Of a stretch of DNA of 5,490 bases, positions 5,184-5,490 are shown one piece after another (the stretch's first letter is position 1; each line of letters starts with the position of its first letter). This DNA is from PVC group bacterium (GTDB lineage: Bacteria; Verrucomicrobiota; Kiritimatiellia; UBA8416). Location: positions 1 to 5,490 of the forward strand of contig PWYP01000133.1 of assembly GCA_003567805.1 (NCBI GenBank), given 5' to 3'. A model generated the notes under the pieces. That model was not told where the DNA came from. It saw nothing but the letters and a program-made list of their open reading frames with translations, and searched no databases. A program made the translations under genes and the position numbers.

Positions 5184-5490
5184 TTACGGAGACATTAAGA
5201 AATCAGGTTTTTTTAGCATCGCCTTGTGATACCATTCGTACGGTTATCCAACGGATGGCGACAGAAAAAGCCAGTTGTTATGGTATGGCGGTTATTATCG
5301 ATGACAGCAAGTGCGTCAAGGGTGTGTTTAACAATGGGGACGCATTGCGATTGATGGCAAGCGGTGCTGATCTCTCCTCGCCGGTTGAACAGGTGATGGT
5401 GCAAAACCCTGTTATGGTGCAGGAAAGCCTATCTCGTGATGAAATGATTCAATCTGTTCGGACGCAGATGCAGCAGCGGGGCGCGACGAA
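5180..5490 (+). CDS. CBS-domain protein, N-terminus of a probable PtmE-like sugar nucleotidyltransferase (partial)
   Basis: The ATG at 5180 overlaps the synthase stop as ATGA, and GGGAGGA at 5164-5170 is a strong Shine-Dalgarno 9 bases upstream. The frame stays open to the window end, giving 103 codons. The residues fit a CBS domain: SPCDTIRTVIQRM, then YGMAVIIDDSK, then KGVFNNGDALRLMASGADL, followed by SPVEQVMVQNPVMV opening the second repeat. This is the pattern of the CBS pair that precedes a nucleotidyltransferase domain in PtmE (glucosamine-1-phosphate guanylyltransferase of the Campylobacter legionaminate pathway). The usual GxxTDGD is GVFNNGD here. The catalytic domain is outside the window, so the enzyme function is inferred from context: tight coupling to a nonulosonate synthase and cytidylyltransferase. 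A stand-alone CBS regulator is the main alternative. Confidence 0.75.
   Translation, partial: MITETLRNQVFLASPCDTIRTVIQRMATEKASCYGMAVIIDDSKCVKGVFNNGDALRLMASGADLSSPVEQVMVQNPVMVQESLSRDEMIQSVRTQMQQRGAT

Noticed and set aside
1..5490. tRNA or rRNA genes, CRISPR arrays, insertion sequences, attachment sites
   Set aside because: No repeat-spacer pattern, transposase motif, terminal inverted repeats or tRNA-like cloverleaf was seen on either strand by eye.

Overview
The window is a compact, one-direction stretch of a bacterial cell-surface glycan locus. All recognisable genes lie on the + strand. The contents are the end of an ABC exporter, two unrelated-looking sulfotransferases, a DxD-type glycosyltransferase, and a run of nonulosonic (sialic-like) acid genes: CMP-nonulosonate cytidylyltransferase, nonulosonate synthase, and the start of a CBS-domain protein. 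This is the make-up of a surface polysaccharide, LPS O-antigen or flagellin-glycosylation island, most likely from a Gram-negative bacterium (inference from gene content). Species cannot be named from the sequence. Composition is uneven. Sampled 60-base stretches in the first sulfotransferase are about 28-32% GC (17/60 at 781-840, 19/60 at 1201-1260). Stretches in the cytidylyltransferase are 52-55% (33/60 at 3541-3600, 31/60 at 4081-4140). That suggests modules of different origin.

Layout. 1-582: C-terminal nucleotide-binding domain of an ABC exporter, cut by the window start. 583-709: gap with an imperfect inverted repeat and a perfect TATAAT hexamer. 710-1513 and 1603-2391: two family-2 type sulfotransferases with recognisable PAPS-binding motifs. 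2433-3197 (possibly from TTG 2418): glycosyltransferase. 3198-3492: no large gene, but the glycosyltransferase frame stays open past its TAA for another 68 codons (ORF 3207-3404), and then a 26-codon ORF with its own Shine-Dalgarno follows in the same frame. 3493-4209: cytidylyltransferase. 4206-5183: nonulosonate synthase lacking the usual SAF domain. 5180 to end: CBS-domain protein, incomplete. The last three genes are joined by 4-base ATGA overlaps and are certainly one translationally coupled unit.

How they may work together (inference). The synthase condenses a hexosamine-derived six-carbon precursor with phosphoenolpyruvate to a nine-carbon acid, and the cytidylyltransferase activates it as the CMP-sugar. 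The CBS protein resembles the N-terminus of PtmE-type nucleotidyltransferases, which make the GDP-activated precursor of legionaminic acid. The glycosyltransferase would add a sugar to the glycan, the sulfotransferases would decorate it with sulfate, and the ABC protein would flip or export the lipid-linked product. The most notable points are the two sulfotransferases beside nonulosonate genes, the SAF-less synthase, and the in-frame tail after the glycosyltransferase stop.
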